Below are positions 35,246 through 42,779 of a DNA stretch of 64,000 bases, piece after piece. The notes under the pieces are model-generated. The model did no database searches. It saw nothing but the letters and a program-made list of their open reading frames with translations, and was not told the DNA's origin. This DNA comes from a virus. The DNA lies in IMG/VR virus record IMGVR_UViG_3300033992_001502, positions 186,001 through 250,000 of that record. One strand, written 5' to 3'. Numbering within the stretch: the first letter of the stretch is position 1; every line of letters starts with the position of its first letter. Made by a program: the position numbers and the translations under genes.

Positions 35246-35674
35246 ATGGCATTTGAACTAAACGGAATAATCATTGAGATTTTCCCAGCACAGACTTTCA
35301 ATAAAGGCTTTCGTAAGAGAGAATTTGTAATTGAATCGGGAGATAAGTACCCGCAAAAAATTGTATTTGGACTTGTACAGGACAAATGTGACATGATTGA
35401 TTCTTATGGAATCGGAGATACTGTCTCAGTTGCGTTTGATGTAAAAGGCCGAGACTGGACAGACAAGTCAGGTCAGACAAAATACTTTAATAGCCTTGAG
35501 GCTTACCGAATCAACGGACAGCAGAGAGCTAACGTAAGTAAACCTGCTTCTGATTTTAATGATGAGGACGATGACGAAATCTTCCGTAGCCTTGGAATTG
35601 AGACCTCTGCACCAAAAAAATCAACATCGACTCAGTCTACTTTGACTGATGACGATTTACCATTCGACTTTTAA
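35246..35674 (+). CDS. SSB-like OB-fold protein (DUF3127-type) with acidic tail
   Basis: A 142-residue protein. The first 95 residues match the DUF3127 OB-fold pattern of Bacteroidetes (LNGIIIEIFPAQTFNKGFRK, FVIESGDKYPQKIVFGLVQD, YGIGDTVSVAFDVKGR, NSLEAYRI). The C-terminus DDDLPFDF mimics the SSB tip that recruits replication and repair proteins. It probably replaces gp32/SSB in this phage. Packed 1 nt after the guanylate kinase and 2 nt before the exonuclease. Confidence 0.8.
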   Translation: MAFELNGIIIEIFPAQTFNKGFRKREFVIESGDKYPQKIVFGLVQDKCDMIDSYGIGDTVSVAFDVKGRDWTDKSGQTKYFNSLEAYRINGQQRANVSKPASDFNDEDDDEIFRSLGIETSAPKKSTSTQSTLTDDDLPFDF

Positions 35675-35676
35675 TT

Positions 35677-36303
35677 ATGAAATACGTATCGATTGATATT
35701 GAAACGACGGGTCTTGATCCAGAGACCTGTCAAATTTTACAGATTGGAGCTGTCATTGAGGACACCCTAAATCCAGCCTCATTGGAAGAACTACCTAAAT
35801 TTCAGTGTATTGTGGAACACACTACGTATGTAGGAAGTCCATTTGCCCTATCTCTAAACTCTTGGATTCTAAAAATTCTTGGCGGTTTAGAGAATCTAAC
35901 AAAGGACGAACGTCTCGCATACCGAAAGTATCATAACATTTTACCGGTTGGACTAGTAGCCCACTCATTTCAAATGTGGCTAGCTTCAAATGGTATCCCA
36001 GCTGAGGCGACTGGTTGCGTAAAAATTAATGCAGCAGGTAAGAACTTTGCAAGTTTTGACAAAGTATTTCTGCAGAAACTTCCAAACTGGAGTTCAAACG
36101 TGCAGATTAGACAGAGAATCTTGGATCCAGCCATTCTGTTAATGAATTGGAAAACTGACGAGAGCTTACCTAATTTACAGACGTGCATGGATCGATGCCA
36201 ATTATCTGGAGAAGTAACCCATGATGCTCTGCAAGATGCATTAGATGTAGTTAGAGTCATCCGAACTGTAACTAGTAATTATAACTTTGTTAATATTAAT
36301 TAG
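35677..36303 (+). CDS. DEDDh 3'-5' exonuclease (DnaQ/RNase T-like)
   Basis: A 208-residue protein. ExoI motif is SIDIETTGLD (Asp7, Glu9), ExoII lies in AAGKNFASFDKVFL, and ExoIII is HDALQDALDVV, giving the DEDDh set. Such enzymes proofread or trim 3' ends. The SSB-like protein upstream may recruit it by its acidic tip. Last gene of the ligase operon. Confidence 0.85.
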   Translation: MKYVSIDIETTGLDPETCQILQIGAVIEDTLNPASLEELPKFQCIVEHTTYVGSPFALSLNSWILKILGGLENLTKDERLAYRKYHNILPVGLVAHSFQMWLASNGIPAEATGCVKINAAGKNFASFDKVFLQKLPNWSSNVQIRQRILDPAILLMNWKTDESLPNLQTCMDRCQLSGEVTHDALQDALDVVRVIRTVTSNYNFVNIN

Positions 36304-36339
36304 GCTGAAATAGATAACATTATAAAAATATTACGTGTT

Positions 36340-36930
36340 ATGATTAAGACCTTTAAAACTTTTACAAATGAAGCACTTAGTCCAGCTATTTTAACTAGTT
36401 CAATTAATGAGTGTACAGCTAATCAACTTAAGAGTATTTCTGAATTTAAAAGTACTTATAAAACTGAGTTAGATAAAGCAAATAAGATTGTTAACGTATA
36501 CCAGGTAATTGATAAATTTAGTACCTGGCTAGTTGGTAAAACTCCAGCAATGGTCCAAGCTGCTCTATTAAATTCGCCAGGAACTGCTGATAAACTGGTA
36601 ATTGAGGCATATACTTTCATTTATATGGAAATACAAAATCAATTAAAGTCAATTGGTACACTTAAAAAATCAGCACTTAAATTACTGGCTCCATCCGCTG
36701 CTGACTTTGATTCGCAAAAAACTGACTCAGACTTAGTGAATCAAATTATACAATTAGTGGAATCGTTATTTGATGTAGGCTTTATGATTGGTTACAAATT
36801 TGACAGTAAGTCAATTGAGGCAAATAATGCTTCAAACTGGTCAGTTTCTTTTACCAAATCTCTTAATTCTAGGAAATCTTTAATATTCAAAAATATTAAA
36901 CTATTAATTCGTAACTTTTTATATAACTAA
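36340..36930 (+). CDS. Putative internal protein with capsid-targeting peptide
   Basis: A 196-residue protein starting MIKTFKTFTNEALSPA, a close match to the targeting peptide with cleavage after TNE. The rest is helical and Ser/Lys/Asn-rich (KTELDKANKIVNVYQVIDKF) with no recognised family. No exact octamer precedes it; an AT-rich stretch (TATAAAAATATTACG) lies about 15 nt upstream. Confidence 0.6.
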   Translation: MIKTFKTFTNEALSPAILTSSINECTANQLKSISEFKSTYKTELDKANKIVNVYQVIDKFSTWLVGKTPAMVQAALLNSPGTADKLVIEAYTFIYMEIQNQLKSIGTLKKSALKLLAPSAADFDSQKTDSDLVNQIIQLVESLFDVGFMIGYKFDSKSIEANNASNWSVSFTKSLNSRKSLIFKNIKLLIRNFLYN

Positions 36931-36936
36931 TTGTCT

Positions 36937-37209
36937 ATGACAAAATTAAAAGAATGTTTATTATTATTTGCAATTCAGCTTGTACTGTATGGAATTTTAT
37001 GCATAAATTTTAGAGCAGTTGCTGAAACTCAATATCACTTAGCAGCAGTTAGTGATTTTACAATAGCTTCACTAAATTTTTTCGTAATCCGAAAAATTGC
37101 AAAGAGCGAAGATTCACTACACCAATGGTTTGGTTATGTTACTGGCTCAGTAGCCGGGTCATATTTAGGAATTTGGTTATCGGTTCAACTAGCCAATACA
37201 ATTTTGTAG
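36937..37209 (+). CDS. Small three-helix membrane protein
   Basis: A 90-residue protein (ATG 36937; a TTG 6 nt earlier adjoins the previous stop). Predicted membrane helices at about 6-24, 38-52 and 68-88. Charged residues cluster between helices 2 and 3 (RKIAKSEDSLHQW). Function unknown. Its stop codon overlaps the spacer of the uvsE promoter. Confidence 0.6.
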   Translation: MTKLKECLLLFAIQLVLYGILCINFRAVAETQYHLAAVSDFTIASLNFFVIRKIAKSEDSLHQWFGYVTGSVAGSYLGIWLSVQLANTIL

Positions 37210-37215
37210 TATAAT
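37210..37215 (+). promoter_or_regulatory. TAGTATAAT-class promoter, leaderless spacing
   Basis: TTGTAGTATAATAACTAC with TATAAT ending exactly 6 nt before the uvsE ATG at 37222. Confidence 0.7.
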
Positions 37216-37221
37216 AACTAC

Positions 37222-38196
37222 ATGAAAGATACTAACGTCCGTTTGGGTTACTGTTGCATTAACTTGTCTCTAGCCGACCAAAAAATTACAGCCAATCGAG
37301 GTATGATCCGTAAAACCTTTCAAGAAAAGGGCGTTTCATATTGTGCTGAGCTTGCGCATCAAAATATAAAAGATGTTCTAAAAATTCTACAATGGAATTT
37401 AGCTAATGGCATTTACGTATATCGAATGTCAAGCGATATTTTTCCATGGATGTCAGAGTACGAAATTACTCAGCTTCCAAACTTTATGGAAATCTTGCCA
37501 GACATGCAGGCAATCGGCAAGTTTGTAATTGCAAACGGCATGCGAATCTCAATGCATCCAGGCCAGTTCGATGTTCTGCCATCTCCCAATCCAGCGGTTG
37601 TCACAAAAACAGTCAAGGATCTGGACCAGCATGCGCAAATTATGACCTTAATGGGCTTGCCAATTGACCATAATTATCCAATTAACATTCATGTCGGTGG
37701 GACCTATGGCGATAAGGAGTCCGCTGCTCAACGATTCTGTCAGAATTTTCAACGTCTCCACGAAAATACTAAGGCCAGGCTTGTTGTCGAAAACGACGAT
37801 AAGGCTACACAGTACTCGGTACTCGATCTTTTTCAATTAGTCTATACGAATATTGGCACGCCAATTACATTTGATTTCCATCATCACCGTTTTAACACCA
37901 GCGATCTTACTGAGGAAGCTGCACTCGCCCTAGCTGCCACTACCTGGGGACGCGTGACTCCGCTCACTCATTACTCTAGTAGTAAAAAAACATTTGAAGA
38001 TCCGTCAGTTATTGCCAGATCCCATGCTGATTACGTTTACGAACAGATAAATACTTATAATCGCAGTTTCGATATTGAGATAGAGGCCAAGGCAAAAGAC
38101 CTAGCCGTACTTAAGTATCGTGACTCTTCTGTGAGTCTTCTTGAAAACTACTTGGAGTTCGATGATAAAAGATACTTTGAAAAAATAGCAGACTAA
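37222..38196 (+). CDS. uvsE: UV damage endonuclease (UVDE/UvsE)
   Basis: A 324-residue TIM-barrel endonuclease. Signature segments are all present: LGYCCINLSL, RMSSDIFPW, MHPGQFDVLPSPNP, INIHVGGTYGDK, LVVENDDK and FDFHHHRFN, which carry the His, Asp and Glu ligands of the three metal ions. UVDE cuts 5' to UV photoproducts. T4 uses DenV for this job, so this is a non-homologous replacement. Its probable leaderless promoter suggests early or middle expression. Confidence 0.95.
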   Translation: MKDTNVRLGYCCINLSLADQKITANRGMIRKTFQEKGVSYCAELAHQNIKDVLKILQWNLANGIYVYRMSSDIFPWMSEYEITQLPNFMEILPDMQAIGKFVIANGMRISMHPGQFDVLPSPNPAVVTKTVKDLDQHAQIMTLMGLPIDHNYPINIHVGGTYGDKESAAQRFCQNFQRLHENTKARLVVENDDKATQYSVLDLFQLVYTNIGTPITFDFHHHRFNTSDLTEEAALALAATTWGRVTPLTHYSSSKKTFEDPSVIARSHADYVYEQINTYNRSFDIEIEAKAKDLAVLKYRDSSVSLLENYLEFDDKRYFEKIAD

Positions 38197-38457
38197 ATGA
38201 CTGATCAAACTACTGAAGACTGCGGATGCGGTTCAACGCCAGCAACTCCAAAACCTACGGTACTTAGCCGAATCATCGATAAAGTGTTTGTTAGTGAAGA
38301 TCTAAAGAATCACCGAATGTCCATTTGCAAACAGTGTCCTCATTTTGGAGAGACCCTATCCCAATGTGGAATATGCGGCTGTTTTCTTGAAGCAAAGACT
38401 CGACTGGTAGGATTTCACTGCGCGCTAGATCAAATAGGCGAGCAACCTAAGTGGTAA
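38197..38457 (+). CDS. Cysteine-rich zinc-binding protein (DUF6171-like)
   Basis: An 86-residue protein directly abutting uvsE. CGCG near residue 9, then CKQCPHFGETLSQCGICGCF (about 45-64) form a zinc-knuckle cluster as in DUF6171-type phage proteins. Function unknown. Its stop codon runs into a late-type octamer. Confidence 0.65.
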   Translation: MTDQTTEDCGCGSTPATPKPTVLSRIIDKVFVSEDLKNHRMSICKQCPHFGETLSQCGICGCFLEAKTRLVGFHCALDQIGEQPKW

Positions 38458-38464
38458 TAAATAA
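38457..38464 (+). promoter_or_regulatory. Late-type promoter octamer ATAAATAA
   Basis: GTAATAAATAATCTTG beginning in the stop codon of the Cys-rich gene, 51 nt before the ATG at 38516. Weaker support because of the long leader. Confidence 0.45.
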
Positions 38465-38515
38465 TCTTGAAATTTACTTTTAATTTCCTAGAGTCAATCA
38501 CTGACTCTTTGAAAA

Positions 38516-38773
38516 ATGATAACCCTATGGACAGTGAGAGTCAAAACTTGGAGACAAACCTTAATGGCCAACCTGGCAACATGGTGCATGATGATCGCAC
38601 TGTTCTTCAATCCGTTCGGTTTCGATATCGTACAGTATTGGCTAATGCAGGTAACTGGCAGTTTATGGAGAGCCAACTTCGTTTTGTACTGCATAGCGGC
38701 ACTATTCTTTGGCTGCTCTTTCTACTTTCGTTGGCGATATAAAAAACTTGTTAAACAAAAAAGGACTCTTTAA
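38516..38773 (+). CDS. Small two-helix membrane protein
   Basis: An 85-residue protein with two predicted membrane helices (about 20-45 and 54-72) and a basic C-terminus (RWRYKKLVKQKRTL), following positive-inside logic. This frame is preferred to an overlapping frame from a TTG at 38467 because its stop lies in the terminator hairpin and its hydrophobic pattern is coherent. Size and topology are compatible with a class II holin; not proven. Confidence 0.55.
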   Translation: MITLWTVRVKTWRQTLMANLATWCMMIALFFNPFGFDIVQYWLMQVTGSLWRANFVLYCIAALFFGCSFYFRWRYKKLVKQKRTL

Positions 38774-38785
38774 GAGTCCTTTTTT
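38756..38785. terminator. Bidirectional intrinsic terminator
   Basis: AAAAAAGGACTC and GAGTCCTTTTTT arms around a short AT loop, between a plus-strand membrane gene and the 3' end of the minus-strand fibre gene. It works in both directions. Confidence 0.9.
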
Positions 38786-38803
38786 GTTAGTTATATTAAC
38801 CGA

Positions 38804-39946
38804 TTAAACTGTATACAGACTACTTACAATTGGATAATTAGCGGAATGTAAAAGTTGCTGTAAATCCCTATGGCCAGCAGCTGAATCATTAGCTAAGTGT
38901 ATTTTAAAAGACTTAACGGTCTGTACTTGCTCACTATATGTTCCAGCATTTAAATGTGATCCAACTACCCATTTAGTAGTGTTTGTCCAGGTAATAGGCG
39001 TAATTACTGATAAATTGCGGCTCTCTCCGCCGTTCGCTCGAATGATCGGAGTTTCTCCAGCTTTATGAGCGAAGGTAATGTACGTGGACGGTTGAGTTAG
39101 AGCCAAGTCATAGTCGACTTGATAACAAATCGATCCACTGATATTCAACACCTGAATACCTGAATCAGCTGTTCGAACTTGGTAAATTGCTTTATTTGCG
39201 ACAGTGTCATATAATTCAAAAAGTGTTTTGTCAGGTACAAGTTCTCCAAATACTCCCTCAAATACAAAGCCATTCGAGTAAACGCTTGCAGCCGTTGCTG
39301 TGGTCTGTACAAGACCGCCTGCTCCTCCTAATACAAATCCGCCCTCCGAGCCAAGGCCGTTACCATTTGGGGTGACTCCAGTCGCGCTAATTAAATTAAA
39401 ATCTTTAACTTTGAATGCAGCTGGAGCGTGTGTTCCAAATCCAACGGATGTTGTGGGATTTGCTAAGTTAAACATTTCAGTGTCTCCTCCGCCGTAATAG
39501 CTTCCCAAGTAACCTGATTCAATATTCGCAACCGTTTGACAACCAGTCAGTGACTCTGCGAACGTATATTCTGGGTAATCACAGTTAATTAGTGCATATT
39601 TGCCGCTGGCCTTTAACCAGGCAAGTGTCTCTGTGTAACTCATCAGTGCATAATTATTTGCACTTCGGTCAGGTAGTCTACTTACTAATTCGGCGATTTT
39701 GTCAGTGTAGGTTCCAGTTCCATCGATCCACCAGATACGCGGTACTGCATTATCTTCGGTGTCTATTCCTCTACTAAAAGTATCTGAATACAGAACTATA
39801 TTTGTGTTTGGAGAAATACCCGCTCTCCATTTTCGAGCAGTGTCCGCTCGGTAATCCTTAGGAGTAAGTCCCAAAGAAACGGTTCCTATATGAATCGCTG
39901 CCGGTGATTGGCTAAGGCGATTATAACATACTGGATTTGGTGTCAT
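38804..39946 (-). CDS. Third tail fibre/adhesin-like protein
   Basis: A 380-residue protein. Residues 1-125 echo the N-terminal module of the two LamG fibres in order and spacing (KDYRADTARKWRAGISPNTN, then an IWW strand, a helix DKIAELVSRLP, ALMSYTETLAWLKASGKYAL), at lower identity. A Gly-rich hinge (GYLGSYYGGGD) leads to a beta-sandwich-like C-terminal domain (about 165-380). It lies far from the other fibres, amid DNA metabolism genes, with its own late promoter. Confidence 0.55.
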   Translation of the reverse strand: MTPNPVCYNRLSQSPAAIHIGTVSLGLTPKDYRADTARKWRAGISPNTNIVLYSDTFSRGIDTEDNAVPRIWWIDGTGTYTDKIAELVSRLPDRSANNYALMSYTETLAWLKASGKYALINCDYPEYTFAESLTGCQTVANIESGYLGSYYGGGDTEMFNLANPTTSVGFGTHAPAAFKVKDFNLISATGVTPNGNGLGSEGGFVLGGAGGLVQTTATAASVYSNGFVFEGVFGELVPDKTLFELYDTVANKAIYQVRTADSGIQVLNISGSICYQVDYDLALTQPSTYITFAHKAGETPIIRANGGESRNLSVITPITWTNTTKWVVGSHLNAGTYSEQVQTVKSFKIHLANDSAAGHRDLQQLLHSANYPIVSSLYTV

Positions 39947-39967
39947 AGTGTATAAAATTATTTGAAT

Positions 39968-39975
39968 TTATTTAT
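39968..39975 (-). promoter_or_regulatory. Late-type promoter octamer ATAAATAA
   Basis: CAAATAAATAAATTC on the minus strand, 21 nt upstream of the fibre ATG at 39946. Confidence 0.65.
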
Positions 39976-40025
39976 TTGCGAAAGTTTAGCAAGTCTTCGA
40001 TGTAACCTTTTATTCTCTACTGTAG

Positions 40026-40031
40026 TATAAT
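40026..40031 (+). promoter_or_regulatory. TAGTATAAT-class promoter, leaderless spacing
   Basis: CTGTAGTATAATAATAGC with TATAAT ending exactly 6 nt before ATG 40038; divergent from the fibre promoter 50 nt to the left. Confidence 0.7.
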
Positions 40032-40037
40032 AATAGC

Positions 40038-40277
40038 ATGAGCTTTAATAAATATTTTATTCCAGAACCAGAAGTGGTTGCTGATCTAGTAAAGAAGAAA
40101 GGGCCAAAGGCTTTTATCTCCAGAAAAATAGATGCAGTGATCGGAAATCCAGTCAGCATAGATATACTAGATCACATCTATGAAGAGGTGACCTTAGGTA
40201 AAGATGATGCAACTGTGATGCAGAGCTTGCGTAAAAAATTTCCAACCTATTTCAATGGCGAGTCCGTTAAGAGCTAA
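40038..40277 (+). CDS. Uncharacterised small protein
   Basis: A 79-residue mixed-charge protein (EPEVVADLVKKKGPKAFISR, LDHIYEEVTLGKDDATVMQS), helical. Not recognised. It heads a three-gene overlapping operon of small proteins driven by a leaderless-type promoter, so it is probably an early or middle host-interaction gene. Confidence 0.6.
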   Translation: MSFNKYFIPEPEVVADLVKKKGPKAFISRKIDAVIGNPVSIDILDHIYEEVTLGKDDATVMQSLRKKFPTYFNGESVKS

Positions 40278-40542
40278 TGATGTCTGTTTAGTAACACTAA
40301 GAGTTGGTGAAACTGAAGTACATAGCGGAGTTTCAAGCACATTCCGGTCAGCCTATAAACTTGCACTATTTGAGCAGGGCATCTCATTCCCAAATCTGCC
40401 AGAGCGTGCAGCCCTAACTGTAATGAACCGAAACGGTCAAGTATTTCTTTGGGATACTGGGAAATTTCAATACGAGGAGGAGGCCAGATGGTCGCCAGTC
40501 GGTAAAATGGCAATAATTCAAAAAATAAAAGTAAAGAGATGA
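40255..40542 (+). CDS. Uncharacterised small protein
   Basis: A 95-residue protein with strand-rich pattern (VCLVTLRVGETEVHSGVSS, ALTVMNRNGQVFLWDTGKF). Not recognised. It overlaps the previous gene by 23 nt and the following gene by 4 nt (ATGA), indicating coupled translation. Confidence 0.55.
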   Translation: MASPLRANDVCLVTLRVGETEVHSGVSSTFRSAYKLALFEQGISFPNLPERAALTVMNRNGQVFLWDTGKFQYEEEARWSPVGKMAIIQKIKVKR

Positions 40543-40796
40543 ATTTAGAAAAACACGTAGTTATTTGTGACTGTCACTGTCCAGAACACCAGTTTATCCT
40601 AATCAAGGACACCACTGATCAAGAGGTTTGGTTGGAGGTCCACCTATGTCCAACTCCAGGCTTCTTTCGGAGATTATGGGCAGGCTTAAGGTATGCATTT
40701 GGCTACCGGTCCAGGTATGGACACTTTGATAATATCCTGGTAACGCCAGAAGATCAGGCAAAAATAGTTGACTTGTTACAAACTAAACCACAATAA
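40539..40796 (+). CDS. Small Cys/His-containing protein common in large phages
   Basis: An 85-residue protein with CDCHCPEHQF near the N-terminus, EVHLCP mid-protein and the helix FRRLWAGLRYAFGYRSRYGHFD, a layout I recognise from uncharacterised T4-type and Bacteroidetes phage proteins. The Cys/His set could bind one zinc. Function unknown. Followed at once by a strong terminator. Confidence 0.6.
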   Translation: MNLEKHVVICDCHCPEHQFILIKDTTDQEVWLEVHLCPTPGFFRRLWAGLRYAFGYRSRYGHFDNILVTPEDQAKIVDLLQTKPQ

Positions 40797-40822
40797 AAAA
40801 GGGAGCAAGTGCTCCCTTTTTT
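40795..40822. terminator. Bidirectional intrinsic terminator
   Basis: Perfect 12-bp stem AAAAAAGGGAGC/GCTCCCTTTTTT with loop AAGT, between converging genes; functional in both directions. Confidence 0.95.
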
Positions 40823-40841
40823 CTTTTTAATATCTGTAAAC

Positions 40842-41039
40842 TTATTCAATAAGTCCCAATATTCTTGATTCCTGAACTGCCTCTAACTGACATGGGGAAA
40901 TTCCTTCTCCAAATCTGTCAAGTAATTTCTGTTCAGCTTCTCCTACTGAGCTTGCCTCAACTAAGTACTGTTCACGAATCTTTTTTGTTTTGCCGTTGTC
41001 GTCTTCCGACTCGAATCTTAATTTTGCTAAGTAATACAT
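40842..41039 (-). CDS. Small DUF4494-like protein
   Basis: A 65-residue protein: YYLAKLRFESEDDNGKTKK, then EQYLVEASSVGEAEQKLLDR. This is the pattern of DUF4494 proteins of Bacteroidetes and their phages (a strand-turn-strand with KKxxEQYLVxAxSxxEAE). Function unknown. ATAAATTTATAAATT precedes the ATG. Confidence 0.6.
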   Translation of the reverse strand: MYYLAKLRFESEDDNGKTKKIREQYLVEASSVGEAEQKLLDRFGEGISPCQLEAVQESRILGLIE

Positions 41040-41084
41040 AATTTATAAATTTATAGAGTGTTATACTGAGAATCTGGATTAGGT

Positions 41085-41561
41085 TTACTGTTTAGCAGCT
41101 GCTTGATTAGATCTCATCGATAACCTTTTACCAGGAGACTCAAAACTAGATTTTACAGGATTGGCTTGCATAATTTTATTATCCTTTACCTCTTTGTCCT
41201 TCTTGAATACTTTATCGCCATTCATTTTCTTGGTCTTCTTCTTTTCGTTAAGATCAGAACCTTCTGCATACTGAGCCAATAGAGTATCAGCTTCATCTGC
41301 GAATTCTTCAGCAATTGCCTCTCCCATTTCGTCATTAATCATAACAATTAAGTCATTCTCAAGGTCTGTTAATCGGGTAGCAGTGCCGTATTTTTCAGAG
41401 TAAGGGTCAATATCAATGCCTGCTGAGCTGTATTGATTCGCCAATTCAATTAATTCTCTAGCCGTTTCGTGATAGAATCGGTCTGACTTCATATCCGCTT
41501 TTTGGTGAAAATCGTCAAAGCTTTCTTCGAAACTTTCAAATAGTGCAACGTATCGTTTCAT
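41085..41561 (-). CDS. Putative internal protein with capsid-targeting peptide
   Basis: A 158-residue protein beginning MKRYVALFESFEESFDDF, a variant targeting peptide with an E-E-S cleavage-like site. The middle is acidic and helical, and the C-terminal 45 residues are strongly basic (EKKKTKKMNGDKVFKKDKEV), which would suit packing with DNA in the head. Not recognised. A late octamer lies 27 nt upstream. Confidence 0.6.
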   Translation of the reverse strand: MKRYVALFESFEESFDDFHQKADMKSDRFYHETARELIELANQYSSAGIDIDPYSEKYGTATRLTDLENDLIVMINDEMGEAIAEEFADEADTLLAQYAEGSDLNEKKKTKKMNGDKVFKKDKEVKDNKIMQANPVKSSFESPGKRLSMRSNQAAAKQ

Positions 41562-41588
41562 TATGTTTTTGGTATAATTTTAATAAAT

Positions 41589-41596
41589 TTATTTAT
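41589..41596 (-). promoter_or_regulatory. Late-type promoter octamer ATAAATAA
   Basis: GGATAAATAAATTTATT on the minus strand, 27 nt from the ATG at 41561; back to back with the fpg start at 41599. Confidence 0.65.
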
Positions 41597-41598
41597 CC

Positions 41599-42405
41599 AT
41601 GCCAGAAGGACCTGAATGTAGAAGAGTGTACGAAGGAATTGCCGAATTTTCCAAAGGAAAGACGGTTACTCAATTTGAAGTATTAGGCGGCCGCTTCCTA
41701 AAGAGAGCACCGGACCTAGTCGTTAGCCCCAGTTTACCCACCAGAGTAGTGGGCGGTGGAGTTAAAGGCAAATTCATTTGGCTTGAATTAAGTGACGAGA
41801 CCTGCCTCTGGATAACACTGGGAATGAGCGGGTTCTGGTCAACTGACTTGAGACCACACAGCCATTTCCGTATAGGCTTCGATGATGGCACTTCGTTATA
41901 TTTCGTTGATCAACGCAGATTCGGTACACTAAAGTTCATGCAAACTTCAGATCTTGCAAAAAAACTGGCCGGCTTGGGGCTTGATATGCTAAACGATCAG
42001 ACCTCAAGCATGTACGATTTTGTTAGAAAAGTTGAGTTACCTAAGGCTCAGAAGAAAACTGTAGCTGAAGCTTTAATGGACCAGTCGCTATTTGCCGGGG
42101 TCGGTAACTATATCAAATGTGAAATGCTTTACCGGTGCAGAATATCCCCATATCGACTGGTCAGCGACCTAACTCAGGAAGATATTTGTGGATTATGGAA
42201 TTGGGGAAAATTAATCATGCGATCTTCCTATACACAAGGCGGCGCCAGTATCCGAAATTATCGACAGGTAACTGGTGAGTCAGGTGGATTTACCTTTGAC
42301 TTTGAAGTGTATGCACAAAAGACCGATCTATTGGGCAATCTGGTGGTTAGGGAAGAAACCTTAGACGGAAGAACCACTCATTGGGTTCCAAGTCTACAAT
42401 TATAG
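41599..42405 (+). CDS. Fpg/Nei-family DNA glycosylase with zincless finger
   Basis: A 268-residue protein starting MPEGPECRRV, which exposes the catalytic Pro2-Glu3 after Met removal. H2TH helices lie about 150-190 (LMDQSLFAGVGNYIKCEMLY). The usual four-cysteine zinc finger is missing: the region FEVYAQKTDLLGNLVVREE to GRTTHWVPSLQ keeps the strand and arginine but not the cysteines, as in zincless-finger Fpg/NEIL1 types. It excises oxidised bases. With UvsE and the MBD4-like enzyme it makes a base-repair set. Confidence 0.92.
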   Translation: MPEGPECRRVYEGIAEFSKGKTVTQFEVLGGRFLKRAPDLVVSPSLPTRVVGGGVKGKFIWLELSDETCLWITLGMSGFWSTDLRPHSHFRIGFDDGTSLYFVDQRRFGTLKFMQTSDLAKKLAGLGLDMLNDQTSSMYDFVRKVELPKAQKKTVAEALMDQSLFAGVGNYIKCEMLYRCRISPYRLVSDLTQEDICGLWNWGKLIMRSSYTQGGASIRNYRQVTGESGGFTFDFEVYAQKTDLLGNLVVREETLDGRTTHWVPSLQL

Positions 42406-42411
42406 TATAAT
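42406..42411 (+). promoter_or_regulatory. TAGTATAAT-class promoter, leaderless spacing
   Basis: TTATAGTATAATAGTAGC with TATAAT ending exactly 6 nt before ATG 42418, starting right at the fpg stop codon. Confidence 0.7.
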
Positions 42412-42417
42412 AGTAGC

Positions 42418-42777
42418 ATGAAAGATATTATCGACCTCGGAAATGAGGTATTTAGTCATCTAATAAAACAACACAGGGAACTTGAAGAGTCTCGTACGCT
42501 ATTCCTGTATGGAATTACAATGGGAAATACGTGGTTTGTAATTGATTCAGCTAATTGGATTATAGTAGAAGAAGCAGGTTTAACCTATAATTTTGAGGAT
42601 CCTGAAATTGCCAAATTAGATGCAGCCTGGAAGGACTCTAAATTTCAAAAAGAGTTAATCGCGGCTCAACGGATAATGAAGGAGATTAGCCCTCAATCCA
42701 GAAACGTTAATCCACAGGACGGAGATACTTTTGAATTTTGGAATAATGAAACTCCTTGGCGAGAAATAAACTTATAG
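42418..42777 (+). CDS. Uncharacterised small acidic protein
   Basis: A 119-residue protein with a helical N-terminus (DLGNEVFSHLIKQHRELEES), a central strand pair (LFLYGITMGNTWFVIDSANW) and a Trp/Glu-rich tail. Not recognised. It precedes the 2OG oxygenase by 2 nt and is probably co-transcribed from the leaderless-type promoter. Confidence 0.6.
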   Translation: MKDIIDLGNEVFSHLIKQHRELEESRTLFLYGITMGNTWFVIDSANWIIVEEAGLTYNFEDPEIAKLDAAWKDSKFQKELIAAQRIMKEISPQSRNVNPQDGDTFEFWNNETPWREINL

Positions 42778-42779
42778 CA

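Noticed and set aside
38467-38742. Overlapping 91-codon ORF starting at TTG
   Set aside because: Needs a rare start, shows less coherent hydrophobic pattern than the 38516 frame, and does not end at the terminator.
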